A model generated the notes under the pieces. The model made no database searches. It was given only the letters and a program-made list of their open reading frames with translations, and was not told the origin of the DNA. Source: Stentor roeselii (taxonomy: Eukaryota; Ciliophora; Heterotrichea; Heterotrichida; Stentoridae). Taken from it: a stretch of 64,000 nucleotides of DNA. The DNA is taken from positions 123,110 to 187,109 of the forward strand of contig RSEH01000050.1 of assembly GCA_006503475.1 (NCBI GenBank), given 5' to 3'. Within the stretch, counting starts at the first letter, position 1. Each line of letters starts with the position of its first letter. A program made the translations under genes and the position numbers. Positions 47,508 through 56,573 of this stretch are shown here, one piece after another.

Positions 47508-48407
47508 ATGAACAGCGTTAACCAGTCCTTCTCCTTTTTGCAGCTGAAGTCGAAACAGTCTTTCGGAAAACTTCTCAGATGTCCTTCAATTACATCTGTG
47601 GCTACTCGGCCTTCATCAAGGGCTTCAACTACAAAAACAAGTATTTCCTCTGCAAAAGGGACTAGGATTTCAGCGAGTGCCTTTTGTGTCCTCGACACCC
47701 AAACAGGCTGGGTACTTCTCAGTCGACGTGACCAAGAAATGAGAGAAATCGCGAGTTTAACTAAAATAATGACAGCTCTAACCACGATTTACTTGGAAGA
47801 ACAAGAAAAAGTCTCATTCACTGAAGTAGTTCAAATTTCTAAGCAAGCCGCGAAGATGTCAGGCACTTCAGCTGATTTAAGAGAAAATGACGAAATCACT
47901 TTAAATGACCTTCTTTATGCTTTGATGCTGCCTTCTGGCAACGATGCTGCCTGGGCACTTGCAGAGCATTGTGGGAAGAAGTTGAAAAATGGAGTTGCAG
48001 GTTTTATTTCTGAACTTAACTTGAATTGTAAGAAACTTGGGTTAACCAGCACTTTTTTTAAAAACCCGCATGGGATGGCAACGAGTAAAAACCTGTCAAC
48101 TGCTAGAGATGTTTGCAAAATGGCTCAAATCGCGATGCAGAATTTGAAATTTGCTGAAATTGTTGGAACTCGAAGTTTTTCTTGTTGTATTTTGAATGAG
48201 GGGAAATTGAGGATCAAGACCTGGGAAAATACTAATAAAATGCTTGAGCTTGGATTTGTTGGAGTCAAAACTGGAGTCACTCCCACTGCTGGGCCGTGTC
48301 TTTGTACAGCGTATGGAAATTTTGTTATTGTTTTGCTTAACAGCAGGTCTATGGAAGATCGCTGGAAGGAAACACAAGCTTTGCTTAATTTAGTTCAGAT
48401 ATTGTAA
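47508..48407 (+). CDS. Peptidase S11 (D-alanyl-D-alanine carboxypeptidase/DacA-like)
   Basis: 299 aa. The penicillin-binding fold has all three active-site motifs: SLTK (Ser nucleophile, near 83), SGN (near 144) and KTG (near 255), with DacA-type context (LRENDEITLNDLLYALML, FKNPHGMAT). In bacteria these enzymes trim peptidoglycan. A ciliate has no peptidoglycan, so a role in digesting food bacteria or on another peptide substrate is inferred. No clear signal peptide was found; the N-terminus (MNSVNQSFSFLQLKSKQSF) is Ser/Lys-rich and could target an organelle. Codon use matches its neighbours, so any transfer is old. The C-terminal beta domain of bacterial DacA is absent. It ends TAA. Confidence 0.92.
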   Translation: MNSVNQSFSFLQLKSKQSFGKLLRCPSITSVATRPSSRASTTKTSISSAKGTRISASAFCVLDTQTGWVLLSRRDQEMREIASLTKIMTALTTIYLEEQEKVSFTEVVQISKQAAKMSGTSADLRENDEITLNDLLYALMLPSGNDAAWALAEHCGKKLKNGVAGFISELNLNCKKLGLTSTFFKNPHGMATSKNLSTARDVCKMAQIAMQNLKFAEIVGTRSFSCCILNEGKLRIKTWENTNKMLELGFVGVKTGVTPTAGPCLCTAYGNFVIVLLNSRSMEDRWKETQALLNLVQIL

Positions 48408-48434
48408 AGGTGGAAATTTTGGGGTTTATTAAAT

Positions 48435-49211
48435 ATGAGTTGGGTTGGAAGAGCTTATGTTGTTATTGTGAAACTCATTTAGGCCTGGAGTTGTTTAATT
48501 ATTCCAGTTTATGCAATTTACTCATTTTTTATCAAATCCCAATTCAAGACCAAAACTGGATCTTTAAGTGCCTATGGGTTATTTCTCTGCATCACGATAT
48601 TTTCCTTTGCAACTCTTACTTTTATAAGTCATGTTCGTTGCTTGCTAAGTAATCCAGGATGGACACCCGATTTACCTCGTCCGATTCACGACAAGATAAG
48701 TTTGAATTGTAAGACTTGTAATCAATACAAACCACATCGAACCCATCACTGCAAAACCTGCAAAAAATGCGTGCATCGATTAGACCATCATTGTTTGTGG
48801 ATAAACAACTGTGTTGGCTTCATGAATCAAAAATTATTCATTCTTTTGCTGGTTTATGTTCTGCTTACTTGCTTAACGGGCATGCTGGTAATAATATCAA
48901 CTTTTATTAACGTTTACTTTATCGAAAGGACAAAATTATCATATATTGAAGTATTTTTTCTAGTTATTTGCACTTTTGTTTGGCTATTTTTTTTGATAAA
49001 TGAATCGAATCATTTAATTGAACAGTTTGAAGCTGTCAAATTTAACCAGACTCGAGTGGAGGCATATCAAAATAAAAAAGGAGTTTCATTAGATGCTTTT
49101 AAGAACTTTGAAGAAGTTTTTGGAAAAAAGTTCTGGTTTTTACCAGTTCAACCAGATATTAGGCCTAATTATTTGGAAAATATCTTGGTCTTGAGAAAGA
49201 AAAATGAATAA
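48435..49211 (+). CDS. DHHC palmitoyltransferase A, one 15-nt intron
   Basis: Exons are 48435-48467 and 48483-49211, 253 aa. The spliced N-terminus (MSWVGRAYVVI then AWSCLIIPVY) completes the first TM helix. Four TM segments flank the Cys-rich domain with CNQYKPHRTHHCKTCKKCVH and the catalytic DHHC in DHHCLWINNCVG. It S-acylates membrane proteins. The C-terminal FGKKFWFLPVQPDIRPNYLE is almost identical in the neighbour at 49407, showing a tandem duplication. The first exon is 11 codons in both copies. It begins 27 bp after the S11 peptidase stop. Confidence 0.93.
48468..48482 (+). other. 15-nt intron in DHHC gene A
   Basis: GTGAAACTCATTTAG, phase 0, A at position 10. The 5' site is GTG where the other four introns have GTA. 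The position matches the intron of DHHC gene B exactly (after codon 11). Confidence 0.88.
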
Positions 49212-49406
49212 GTAAAGAGTGAAAATATAAAACTTGATTTTTAGTTTAATCCTTTATTAATAATTTTTTTGGATTAGGATAATACAAATAATATTTCTAT
49301 AGTTAAATAAAAGATCACTAGGCAATCTTCTTATAATGTATAAAAAAATTGATTTTACTCATTGCAGTCTCAGTTTTTATCATAAGTTAGTTACTAAATA
49401 AAACCA

Positions 49407-50213
49407 ATGTCAAAATCCGAAAAGCTTCTTGTCCTATTTGTAAACCCTAAATAGACCTGGGGACTTCTAACAATTCCTGGATTTGTATTCAAAAAGTACT
49501 GCATCAACCCTTTTTTCCAAAGCCAATCAGGAATTTTAGGTCTAAGTCCTTTCGGGCTATTCCTCTGTTCTCTCTACCTGACATTCATGTTGCTAGCACT
49601 GATAAGTCACCTTCGATGCTGGTTAAGCAACCCAGGGTGGACTCCGACTCTTCCAGTTCCAGTAAACGACAAAAACATTACCCAATGCACCATCTGCGAT
49701 CAATACAAGCCAAAAAGATCCCATCACTGCCGCTCCTGCAAAAAATGTGTTCATCGTCTCGACCATCACTGTGTCTGGGTCAACAACTGCATCGGAGCCC
49801 TGAACCAAAAATTCTTTATCTTATTTTTAGGCTACACAATAGCGACTTGTGCCACTGGCTTGTTAATCGCGATTTCTACAATGTTACAAATTTACCTTGT
49901 CGGGAAAGTAAAAATTGATGTTTTAGGAATTTTTTTAGTTGTTTTTTGCACAGCTGTCGCTGTGCTTTTCTTTATATATGCAGGAGATTTTGTTTTGGAA
50001 CAGGTGGAAAGTGTCAAAGAAAATCAGACGTGTGTTGAGAGTTATCAGTATAAAAGAGGAATTTGTGAAGACCCTTTGAAGAACTTTGAAGATGTTTTTG
50101 GGAAAAAGTTCTGGTTTTGGTTACTGCCAGTTTCGCCTGATATCAGGCCGAACTATTTAGAAGGAATTGTGATTATGAGGCAGGTTGATGAAGATATTCA
50201 TAATAGAGATTAG
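49407..50213 (+). CDS. DHHC palmitoyltransferase B, one 15-nt intron
   Basis: Exons are 49407-49439 and 49455-50213, 263 aa. MSKSEKLLVLF joins TWGLLTIPGFVF across the intron to form TM1. The catalytic core is CDQYKPKRSHHCRSCKKCVH and DHHCVWVNNCIG; four TM helices; C-terminal FGKKFWFWLLPVSPDIRPNY. It is a paralog of the gene at 48435 with conserved intron position and domain order but clearly diverged TM regions, so the duplication is not recent. Its TAG overlaps the TAA of the convergent pseudokinase (TTAG at 50210-50213). Confidence 0.94.
49440..49454 (+). other. 15-nt intron in DHHC gene B
   Basis: GTAAACCCTAAATAG, phase 0 after codon 11, A at position 10. It is orthologous in position to the intron at 48468. 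Confidence 0.94.
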
Positions 50214-51517
50214 GTAGATGGATAAATGTTATTCTTCAGTTGATAGACCAAATCATAGAAATCAAAATCATTGCCTTTTATTAGCTGGACCTCCAGAGCT
50301 GATGACTCATCGATTTCATATACAAGGCATTTCATCTTCAAAACTTCTTTGTAAATCGAAATACTTGCTCTTAACTGAACGAATTCAGTAGACATCTTGA
50401 TTTTAGTGCCATTTCTAATCTGTATCAAATACTGACTCACTTTCATCATCAGCTCTTTTGGAGGAATAGTCGTGTAAATAATGTTCGACTTATTCAGGAA
50501 AATGTTGAAAACTGGCTTGACTTTAATGAACTCTAAAGAATCAGACTTGATATCATCGTAACTTGACCGGAAGCCAGCTGGTGAAATATCAACAAGTCTT
50601 GAACTGACTTTAACAAGGTAGCCTCTTTTAAGCATTTCTTGTCTTCTCATCTCGATTTCTTCTTTGACTGATTCTCGGCTTCCAGTTTCGCCTGCCAACC
50701 AAGGATGACTCAAGGCTTCAGTCACTGAGCCTCGGTTTGTTGGTTCGAAGTCCAACAGTTTTTCGATGAACACGCAGAAGCCTGGGTCTATTTTTGATGT
50801 TTTAGAGAAACCTTTCCAGTACTTGCACTTGTCTTTTGAAAATAAACGGTAGTGAAGGTCTACCATGCTTGCTGAAAAAAAAGGCTGCTTTAGGATTTTC
50901 ATGTAAAACATTACGACTCCTAAGCTGAATAAATCTGAATGCTCACCGTTGTAGGACTCTTGCTTGCTTAATACTTCTGGAGCTAGGAATTTCTTGCTGG
51001 TGATCATGGAACGGGTGGTTGAGGATATCTGTTCGGCGTATGCTAATCCTGAAAATTTTGGAAGTAGATCATCGTCAAATAAAATGTTTAGAGGTCCGAT
51101 TGTCCTGTGGCATAGGTTGGAATCATGTAGTTCTTGAAGAGAGGTCAGCATGCCTTTAAACAGAAACCTCAAAGTTAAATCACTCAAGGGATGAGGACCA
51201 CAAGCCAGGTCTACAACATTTCCAAAACTCAAGAACTCAACAACAAAGTACATACACCTATACTGCATCGAATTCTTTTTCAAGTAGATCCCATCAGGTG
51301 AAGATTCAACTAACGAGACACAGCAATTTGATGCAATACTTTGAAAGTTCTGAACTTCGGCATTAAAAAACAAGCTGAATTCTGGAACCTTAAAAATATG
51401 AGCTGCATAAAGTTGGTCTGCACTCTCGTTTTTGATAAGTTTCACCTTAGAATGAGTTCCATTGTGAAGTTTGCGAAGAACGATATAATTCTGTAGACGA
51501 CTGAAGTCTTCTGTCAT
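50210..51517 (-). CDS. Pseudokinase of the CAMK/SNF1 layout with KA1-like C-terminus
   Basis: 435 aa. The fold of a Ser/Thr kinase (about 10-270) is recognisable by CHRTIGPLNILF, FLAPEVLSKQ (APE), LFSLGVVMFYM and ALSHPWLAG. All three catalytic positions are lost: the VAIK Lys is His (YAAHIF), HRD is HRT, and DFG is FSG. The C-terminal stretch (about 345-430), with strands and a final helix (DSLEFIKVKPVFNIFLN, LVYEIDES, FDFYDLVYQL), looks like the KA1/KA2 lipid- or autoinhibitory domain of SNF1/MARK kinases. It is probably a membrane-linked scaffold. The loss is by multiple substitutions in an intact frame, so it is not decay. It ends TAA overlapping DHHC B. Confidence 0.88.
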   Translation of the reverse strand: MTEDFSRLQNYIVLRKLHNGTHSKVKLIKNESADQLYAAHIFKVPEFSLFFNAEVQNFQSIASNCCVSLVESSPDGIYLKKNSMQYRCMYFVVEFLSFGNVVDLACGPHPLSDLTLRFLFKGMLTSLQELHDSNLCHRTIGPLNILFDDDLLPKFSGLAYAEQISSTTRSMITSKKFLAPEVLSKQESYNGEHSDLFSLGVVMFYMKILKQPFFSASMVDLHYRLFSKDKCKYWKGFSKTSKIDPGFCVFIEKLLDFEPTNRGSVTEALSHPWLAGETGSRESVKEEIEMRRQEMLKRGYLVKVSSRLVDISPAGFRSSYDDIKSDSLEFIKVKPVFNIFLNKSNIIYTTIPPKELMMKVSQYLIQIRNGTKIKMSTEFVQLRASISIYKEVLKMKCLVYEIDESSALEVQLIKGNDFDFYDLVYQLKNNIYPST

Positions 51518-51601
51518 TTCTTTAACAAATTAATATTCAAGATAATTCCTACTAAATATTGGAAATACCTTAATTGATTCATAAGTCCTCAAGTATATCT
51601 A

Positions 51602-53797
51602 ATGGATAAGCAAGAAGAACCTATCTCTGGAAATATACAGGTTGTCTGTCGGTTCAGACCATTTACAGAAACTGAGCTTGAGTACTCCATGGACCCGCTG
51701 TATCACTTATCAGAAGACCACAAAACAATATCAATTCTTTCACAGTATGACTACAGCGGGCAGCTCGAGTTCACTTTCGACAATATCTTCGAACCAGACT
51801 GCAGTCAAATCGATTTATTCCAAGCTTCAGCTCAGCCGATAGTAGATGCAATTATGCAAGGTGTCAACGGGACTATCTTCGCTTATGGCCAGACTTCTTC
51901 AGGCAAAACTTACACAATGACAGGACCTGACCTATTAGATCCTGAACATCAAGGACTGATCCCTAGAATGGTTTTTTCAATATTTGACAGCATTTCTAAT
52001 TCAGATCCTTGCATTGAATTCACTGTAAAAGTGTCTTACTGCGAAATTTATTTGGAAAAAATCAGGGATTTACTCAATGTGAATAAAAATAACTTAAAAA
52101 TCCATGAAGACCGCACCAGGGGAGTGTTCATTGCTGAACTCACTGAAAAGTATGTCTCTGATGCGAGGGAAGTCTTTGAGATTATGAAGGTTGGACTAGA
52201 TAATCGCGTTGTGGGTTGTACGAATATGAATCAACAATCAAGTAGGTCACATTCACTCTTTTCTTTAACTGTCAGTCAAACTAATTCTCGTGATTTTATT
52301 GCGAAAACTGGAAAACTTTACCTTGTTGATTTGGCGGGATCTGAAAAAGTAGCGAAGACCAGCTCGTGTGGTATTAGGCTCGAAGAAGCGAAAAATATTA
52401 ACAAGTCTCTTACTATGCTAGGACTTGTAATCAATTCCTTGACTGATGGAAAGTCTACTCACATCCCATATCGAGATTCAAAACTCACAAGAGTATTGCA
52501 AGATTCACTCGGGGGTAACTCAAAAACATCCTTGATAATCACCTGCTCGCCATCAGTTTTTAACGAAGCAGAAACAATAAGCACTTTAAGATTCGGTATC
52601 CGAGCCAAATGTATAAAAAACAAGCCAAAAGTAAACAGAGACTTCACAATCGCGGAGCTAAAAATAATGTTAGGAAAGTGCAGAGAAGAGCTCTCTAAAA
52701 AAGATAAATACATTCAAAAACTAGAAACCCGCCTCGCATCAAGTTCTTCAAAAGTAGAGACTCCAGGCATATCAAGAGAGGACAGTTCAGTTTCAACAGA
52801 ACTTGAAGAAATCAAAAATTTTTCCTATGATGAGGTCATCGGAGAGCTGGAGCTGCTCAAAGAAAGACTGTCAAAAGAAGTGAAACATTCAGACAAAGTC
52901 CAAGCTGAGCTTATATCAAAAGATGACCAGCTAAGTCATCAGTTGGCAGTGACTGAAGTGCTTGAAAAGAAAAATCTTGACTTTAAGTCAAGAACAACAG
53001 AACTTGAAAAAAATCTTAGAGAAAAAAATGAAGCACTTGACAAGTTCGAAGTTGTGAAAGAAACTCTTGAGAAAGAGTTACTTTGTTCAAATACAAAAGT
53101 CTTGGAACTTGAAAGGATATTAAGCGAAAAAGAAGTTGCTCAGTCACCTCCTCCAATTGCATCTTCTAAGAGTGGACTTGAAGAACTGAAATCTTTGCTT
53201 TCCATGGAAAAAGAAGAGAGTAAAGCGAAAAATCAAGAAATCACCGACTTGAGGTCTAGTCTGAATCAGATGTTAAATAAAAAATCTGTGGAATATAAAG
53301 TGCAGGAAGCCATAAAAAATGACATTGCCAGGAAGGAAAGAGAGAAATGGGCTGATGAACGACGAAGTATTCTTAAAGACTTACAAGTAAGAATTGAAAG
53401 AATTATTGAATTAGAACTTTCACTGGATGATTCAAGGCAAGCTTATAGAAATCTGGAAGGTATGATGAGTGAAGGCGAAAGGGCTCTTAAAAGGAAAACT
53501 GATGCTTTGGAAAGGAACTTGGAACAACTTACTCTCATGTATCATTCTCTTGTAACACAAAAATCACAGATTTCTGTTGAAAAGTCACTTGCAGAAAAGA
53601 AATTCTCTAGAGTTTCAGAAACTATCAAAACTTTAAATAGTGAGGTAGAAAGATATAGAGATCTTTATGAAAAAACTGATCAAAAATGCTCTATTTTAAC
53701 ACAAGAAATAGCTATTTTGCAGAAGAATAAAGGAAAGTTTTTAAGTGTTCCTGGAAATTGTGTGAAAACTATTCAGGGTGGAAGGAAAAACTCTTGA
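51602..53797 (+). CDS. Kinesin-1-like motor protein (paralog 2)
   Basis: 731 aa. The N-terminal motor (about 10-345) has GQTSSGKT near 95, NQQSSRSHS and LVDLAGSEKVAK. The neck NKPKVNRDFTIAELK is followed by a stalk of coiled coil to about 710 and the tail PGNCVKTIQGG, comparable to the kinesin-1 IAK-type tail. It stops at TGA (53795-53797); the frame then reads one more codon and TAA. The paralog 213 bp downstream ends at nearly the same place with TAA, so TGA is credible as a real stop. Motor and tail resemble paralog 3 more than the kinesin at 31883. Confidence 0.94.
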   Translation: MDKQEEPISGNIQVVCRFRPFTETELEYSMDPLYHLSEDHKTISILSQYDYSGQLEFTFDNIFEPDCSQIDLFQASAQPIVDAIMQGVNGTIFAYGQTSSGKTYTMTGPDLLDPEHQGLIPRMVFSIFDSISNSDPCIEFTVKVSYCEIYLEKIRDLLNVNKNNLKIHEDRTRGVFIAELTEKYVSDAREVFEIMKVGLDNRVVGCTNMNQQSSRSHSLFSLTVSQTNSRDFIAKTGKLYLVDLAGSEKVAKTSSCGIRLEEAKNINKSLTMLGLVINSLTDGKSTHIPYRDSKLTRVLQDSLGGNSKTSLIITCSPSVFNEAETISTLRFGIRAKCIKNKPKVNRDFTIAELKIMLGKCREELSKKDKYIQKLETRLASSSSKVETPGISREDSSVSTELEEIKNFSYDEVIGELELLKERLSKEVKHSDKVQAELISKDDQLSHQLAVTEVLEKKNLDFKSRTTELEKNLREKNEALDKFEVVKETLEKELLCSNTKVLELERILSEKEVAQSPPPIASSKSGLEELKSLLSMEKEESKAKNQEITDLRSSLNQMLNKKSVEYKVQEAIKNDIARKEREKWADERRSILKDLQVRIERIIELELSLDDSRQAYRNLEGMMSEGERALKRKTDALERNLEQLTLMYHSLVTQKSQISVEKSLAEKKFSRVSETIKTLNSEVERYRDLYEKTDQKCSILTQEIAILQKNKGKFLSVPGNCVKTIQGGRKNS

Positions 53798-54010
53798 AAC
53801 TAATTTTAAAGGTTTGAATAAAATAAAGGATGAATAATTAATCTATATAATTTAATTAAAATGTAATAAAACGTTGAACTGGAGACTTTTGAAACTTTTC
53901 TCAAGATAAATTTCTGATCTTTCCAATAATTTTCAATGATATCCTTGCTAGATAATATGCAAAACTATTTATTTATATTTTGAAATTAAAACTTATTTAA
54001 GGATAATTAA

Positions 54011-56230
54011 ATGGATAGACATGAAGATGCGTCGGGAAATATTATTGTGGTCTGCCGCTTCAGACCATTTTCCGAATCAGAATTGGGATCTGTTAATGAT
54101 CCTCTTTACAATTTATCCCAGGACCACAAAACTATAACAATGATTTCAGAATTTGATTACAACGAACCATTGTTCTTCACCTTTGACTACATCTTCGAAT
54201 CAGATAGTACTCAAAATGATGTTTATCAGGCTACTGGTGCTCCCATTGTAGATGCAGTAATGCAAGGGTTTAACACGACTATCTTTGCATACGGCCAGAC
54301 TTCATCTGGGAAAACTTTTACGATGACTGGTCCTGATGTTGATGATCAAGACCAGATGGGTCTGATCCCTCGAATGATTCTCTCAATATTTGACGAGATT
54401 TCAAATTCAGACCCTTACATCGAGTACACAATAAAAGTATCCTATTGCGAGATATACCTTGAAAAAATAAGAGACCTACTCGACATAACCAAAACAAATT
54501 TAAAAATCCACGAAGACCGAGCCAGAGGTGTTTACATCGGAGAACTAACCGAAAAGTACGTCGCCGAGAGCGAAGAAGTGATGAATCTGATGAAGCAAGG
54601 ACTAGAAAATCGAGTAATAGGAAGCACAAACATGAACCAGCAATCAAGCCGTTCCCATTCAATATTTTCTCTGACAATAAACCAAATGAACAACCGAGAC
54701 TTCATTTCAAGGACAGGAAAACTTTACCTGATTGACTTGGCAGGATCAGAAAAAGTCGCCAAGACCAGTTCAGCAGGTCTGCGACTTGAAGAAGCCAAAA
54801 ACATAAACAAGTCCTTGACCCTGCTCGGACTTGTGATTTACTCACTAACTGATGGAAAATCCACTCATATTCCTTACCGAGACTCGAAACTGACTCGAGT
54901 TCTGAAAGATTCAATTGGAGGCAACTCAAAAACAGCTCTAATCATCACCTGCTCGCCTTCAAAAGTGAACGAATCAGAAACAATCAGCACCCTGAGATTC
55001 GGTCTGCGTACTAAAAAAATAAAAAACAAGCCAAAAATCAACAAAGACTTTTCAGTAGCCGAGTTGAAAATCATGCTAAGCAAATGTAGAGAAGAACTTG
55101 ATAAAAAAGATAAACAAATCAAAGAAATGCAAGAAAATATTGCAAGTTCTTCAAATAGACCAAGTCTTGAAAGTAGAGATTTCAAAGATGAAGGCCCGAC
55201 CAGTCCTGGACTTGACTCGACGAAGATTTATGGATATGAAGACATTCTTGCTGAATTGGAAGACACGAAAAATAAACTGGCTCAAGAAGTGAAAAATAAT
55301 GAAAAACTTAGAATTGAACTTGCTTTGAAAGACGAACAATTGAGGCAAAGAGCTGCTGTTTCTCATGTTAGTGAAGAAAAAAACCTGGAACTTAAAAGAA
55401 AAATCTTGGAATATGAAAAAGTCATTCAAGAACAAGCGGAAAGTATTGAAAAAGCTGCTGTGACCAGAGAAACTCTTGAAAAAGAAGTGAAATTTTCTAA
55501 TAATCGCATGTTCCAGATTGAAAGAAACCTGATTGAGCAGCAGATCATTGCAGAAAAACATTCAAACCCCTCTTTAAGAGCAGGTTTTGAAGAACTGAAA
55601 GACTTGCTGAGTAAAGAAAAAGAAGAAAATTCCTCAAAAACAAAAGAAATCGAGGAACTCCGTAAAAACCTGAATCACGTGATTCAAAAGCGAGGAGGCG
55701 ACTTCACAATCCAAGAAGTGATGCGACAAGACATCGCTCGTCAAGAAAGTGAAAAATGGTCCGATGAAAAAAAAAGACTTTTAAAAGAACTCCAGACACG
55801 AATCGACCGAATCATCGAACTCGAACTGGCCCTGGACGACTTCAAACAAGCTTACTGGAAACTAGAAGACCTTCTAAGTGACGGCGAAAAGGCTTTAAAA
55901 CGAAAAACTGACACTCTTGAGAGAAATTTGGAACAACTCACATTGATGTATCATCAGCTGGTCATGCAAAAGTCAACAATTTCTGCTGAAAAAACTTTAG
56001 CTGAAAAAAAACTTGCCAGGGTCAGTGATACTATCAAAAACTTGCAGGAAGAACTGCAAAAGTCCAGAGATTTACTTGAAAAGTCAGAAGAAAATTGCAA
56101 AATTCTTGCTCAACAGGCTGAAACCTTTCAAGGAAGAGGGGAACAAAGAAAGGCTTCTGGGAATTGTGTTAAGTTCATTCAGGGAGGGAAAAAAAGGTCC
56201 AATAGTAACTCTTTTAATTTTAAAGTTTAA
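54011..56230 (+). CDS. Kinesin-1-like motor protein (paralog 3)
   Basis: 739 aa, a tandem duplicate of the gene at 51602. P-loop GQTSSGKT (near 95), switch I NQQSSRSHS, switch II LIDLAGSEK, neck NKPKINKDFSVAELK, coiled-coil stalk, tail SGNCVKFIQGG followed by a longer Ser/Asn end. Motor residues are intact. Its 213-bp upstream region must hold its promoter. The final TAA overlaps the TAA of the small minus-strand gene at 56227 (TTAA shared). It carries cargo along microtubules by family inference; the specific cargo is unknown. Confidence 0.95.
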   Translation: MDRHEDASGNIIVVCRFRPFSESELGSVNDPLYNLSQDHKTITMISEFDYNEPLFFTFDYIFESDSTQNDVYQATGAPIVDAVMQGFNTTIFAYGQTSSGKTFTMTGPDVDDQDQMGLIPRMILSIFDEISNSDPYIEYTIKVSYCEIYLEKIRDLLDITKTNLKIHEDRARGVYIGELTEKYVAESEEVMNLMKQGLENRVIGSTNMNQQSSRSHSIFSLTINQMNNRDFISRTGKLYLIDLAGSEKVAKTSSAGLRLEEAKNINKSLTLLGLVIYSLTDGKSTHIPYRDSKLTRVLKDSIGGNSKTALIITCSPSKVNESETISTLRFGLRTKKIKNKPKINKDFSVAELKIMLSKCREELDKKDKQIKEMQENIASSSNRPSLESRDFKDEGPTSPGLDSTKIYGYEDILAELEDTKNKLAQEVKNNEKLRIELALKDEQLRQRAAVSHVSEEKNLELKRKILEYEKVIQEQAESIEKAAVTRETLEKEVKFSNNRMFQIERNLIEQQIIAEKHSNPSLRAGFEELKDLLSKEKEENSSKTKEIEELRKNLNHVIQKRGGDFTIQEVMRQDIARQESEKWSDEKKRLLKELQTRIDRIIELELALDDFKQAYWKLEDLLSDGEKALKRKTDTLERNLEQLTLMYHQLVMQKSTISAEKTLAEKKLARVSDTIKNLQEELQKSRDLLEKSEENCKILAQQAETFQGRGEQRKASGNCVKFIQGGKKRSNSNSFNFKV

Positions 56231-56415
56231 TTGGAAAGAATTTCTGCTTCTTTTTGGGCTTCTTGGTCTGGAGTCGCTGGAAGGTCTTTGCTTGACTTGA
56301 TATAGAGGTAGCTGCAGACTAGGAGGTTGCTGAAAAGGAAAATACGAAGGTTTCGAGCTGCTTTACTTGTTTGGCCTCGCTGAAGTTTAACTATTTTTAA
56401 TCTAGGAAATTTCAT
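56227..56415 (-). CDS. Small single-pass membrane protein (hypothetical)
   Basis: 62 aa. The basic N-terminus (MKFPRLKIVKLQRGQ) is followed by one hydrophobic segment (NLRIFLFSNLLVCSYLYI, about 22-39) and an acidic tail. This is the layout of small mitochondrial inner-membrane subunits or tail-anchored proteins; no family was recognised. Support comes from its fitting exactly into the gap after the kinesin, its ATG in a TATAATAATG context and its sensible topology. Its stop shares TTAA with the kinesin stop. Confidence 0.5.
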   Translation of the reverse strand: MKFPRLKIVKLQRGQTSKAARNLRIFLFSNLLVCSYLYIKSSKDLPATPDQEAQKEAEILSN

Positions 56416-56573
56416 TATTATAGATGAAAGGATAAAGGATTATTCAAAAAACCAAATTCAAAATTTCTGAGTTAATTGAAAAAATCAATAGAATCTTCTA
56501 ATTTTAACCAGTTATAAAATTATTTCTAACATCTTCAGTCATCATTTGAAAGATCCTTATCTATTCTAATAAT

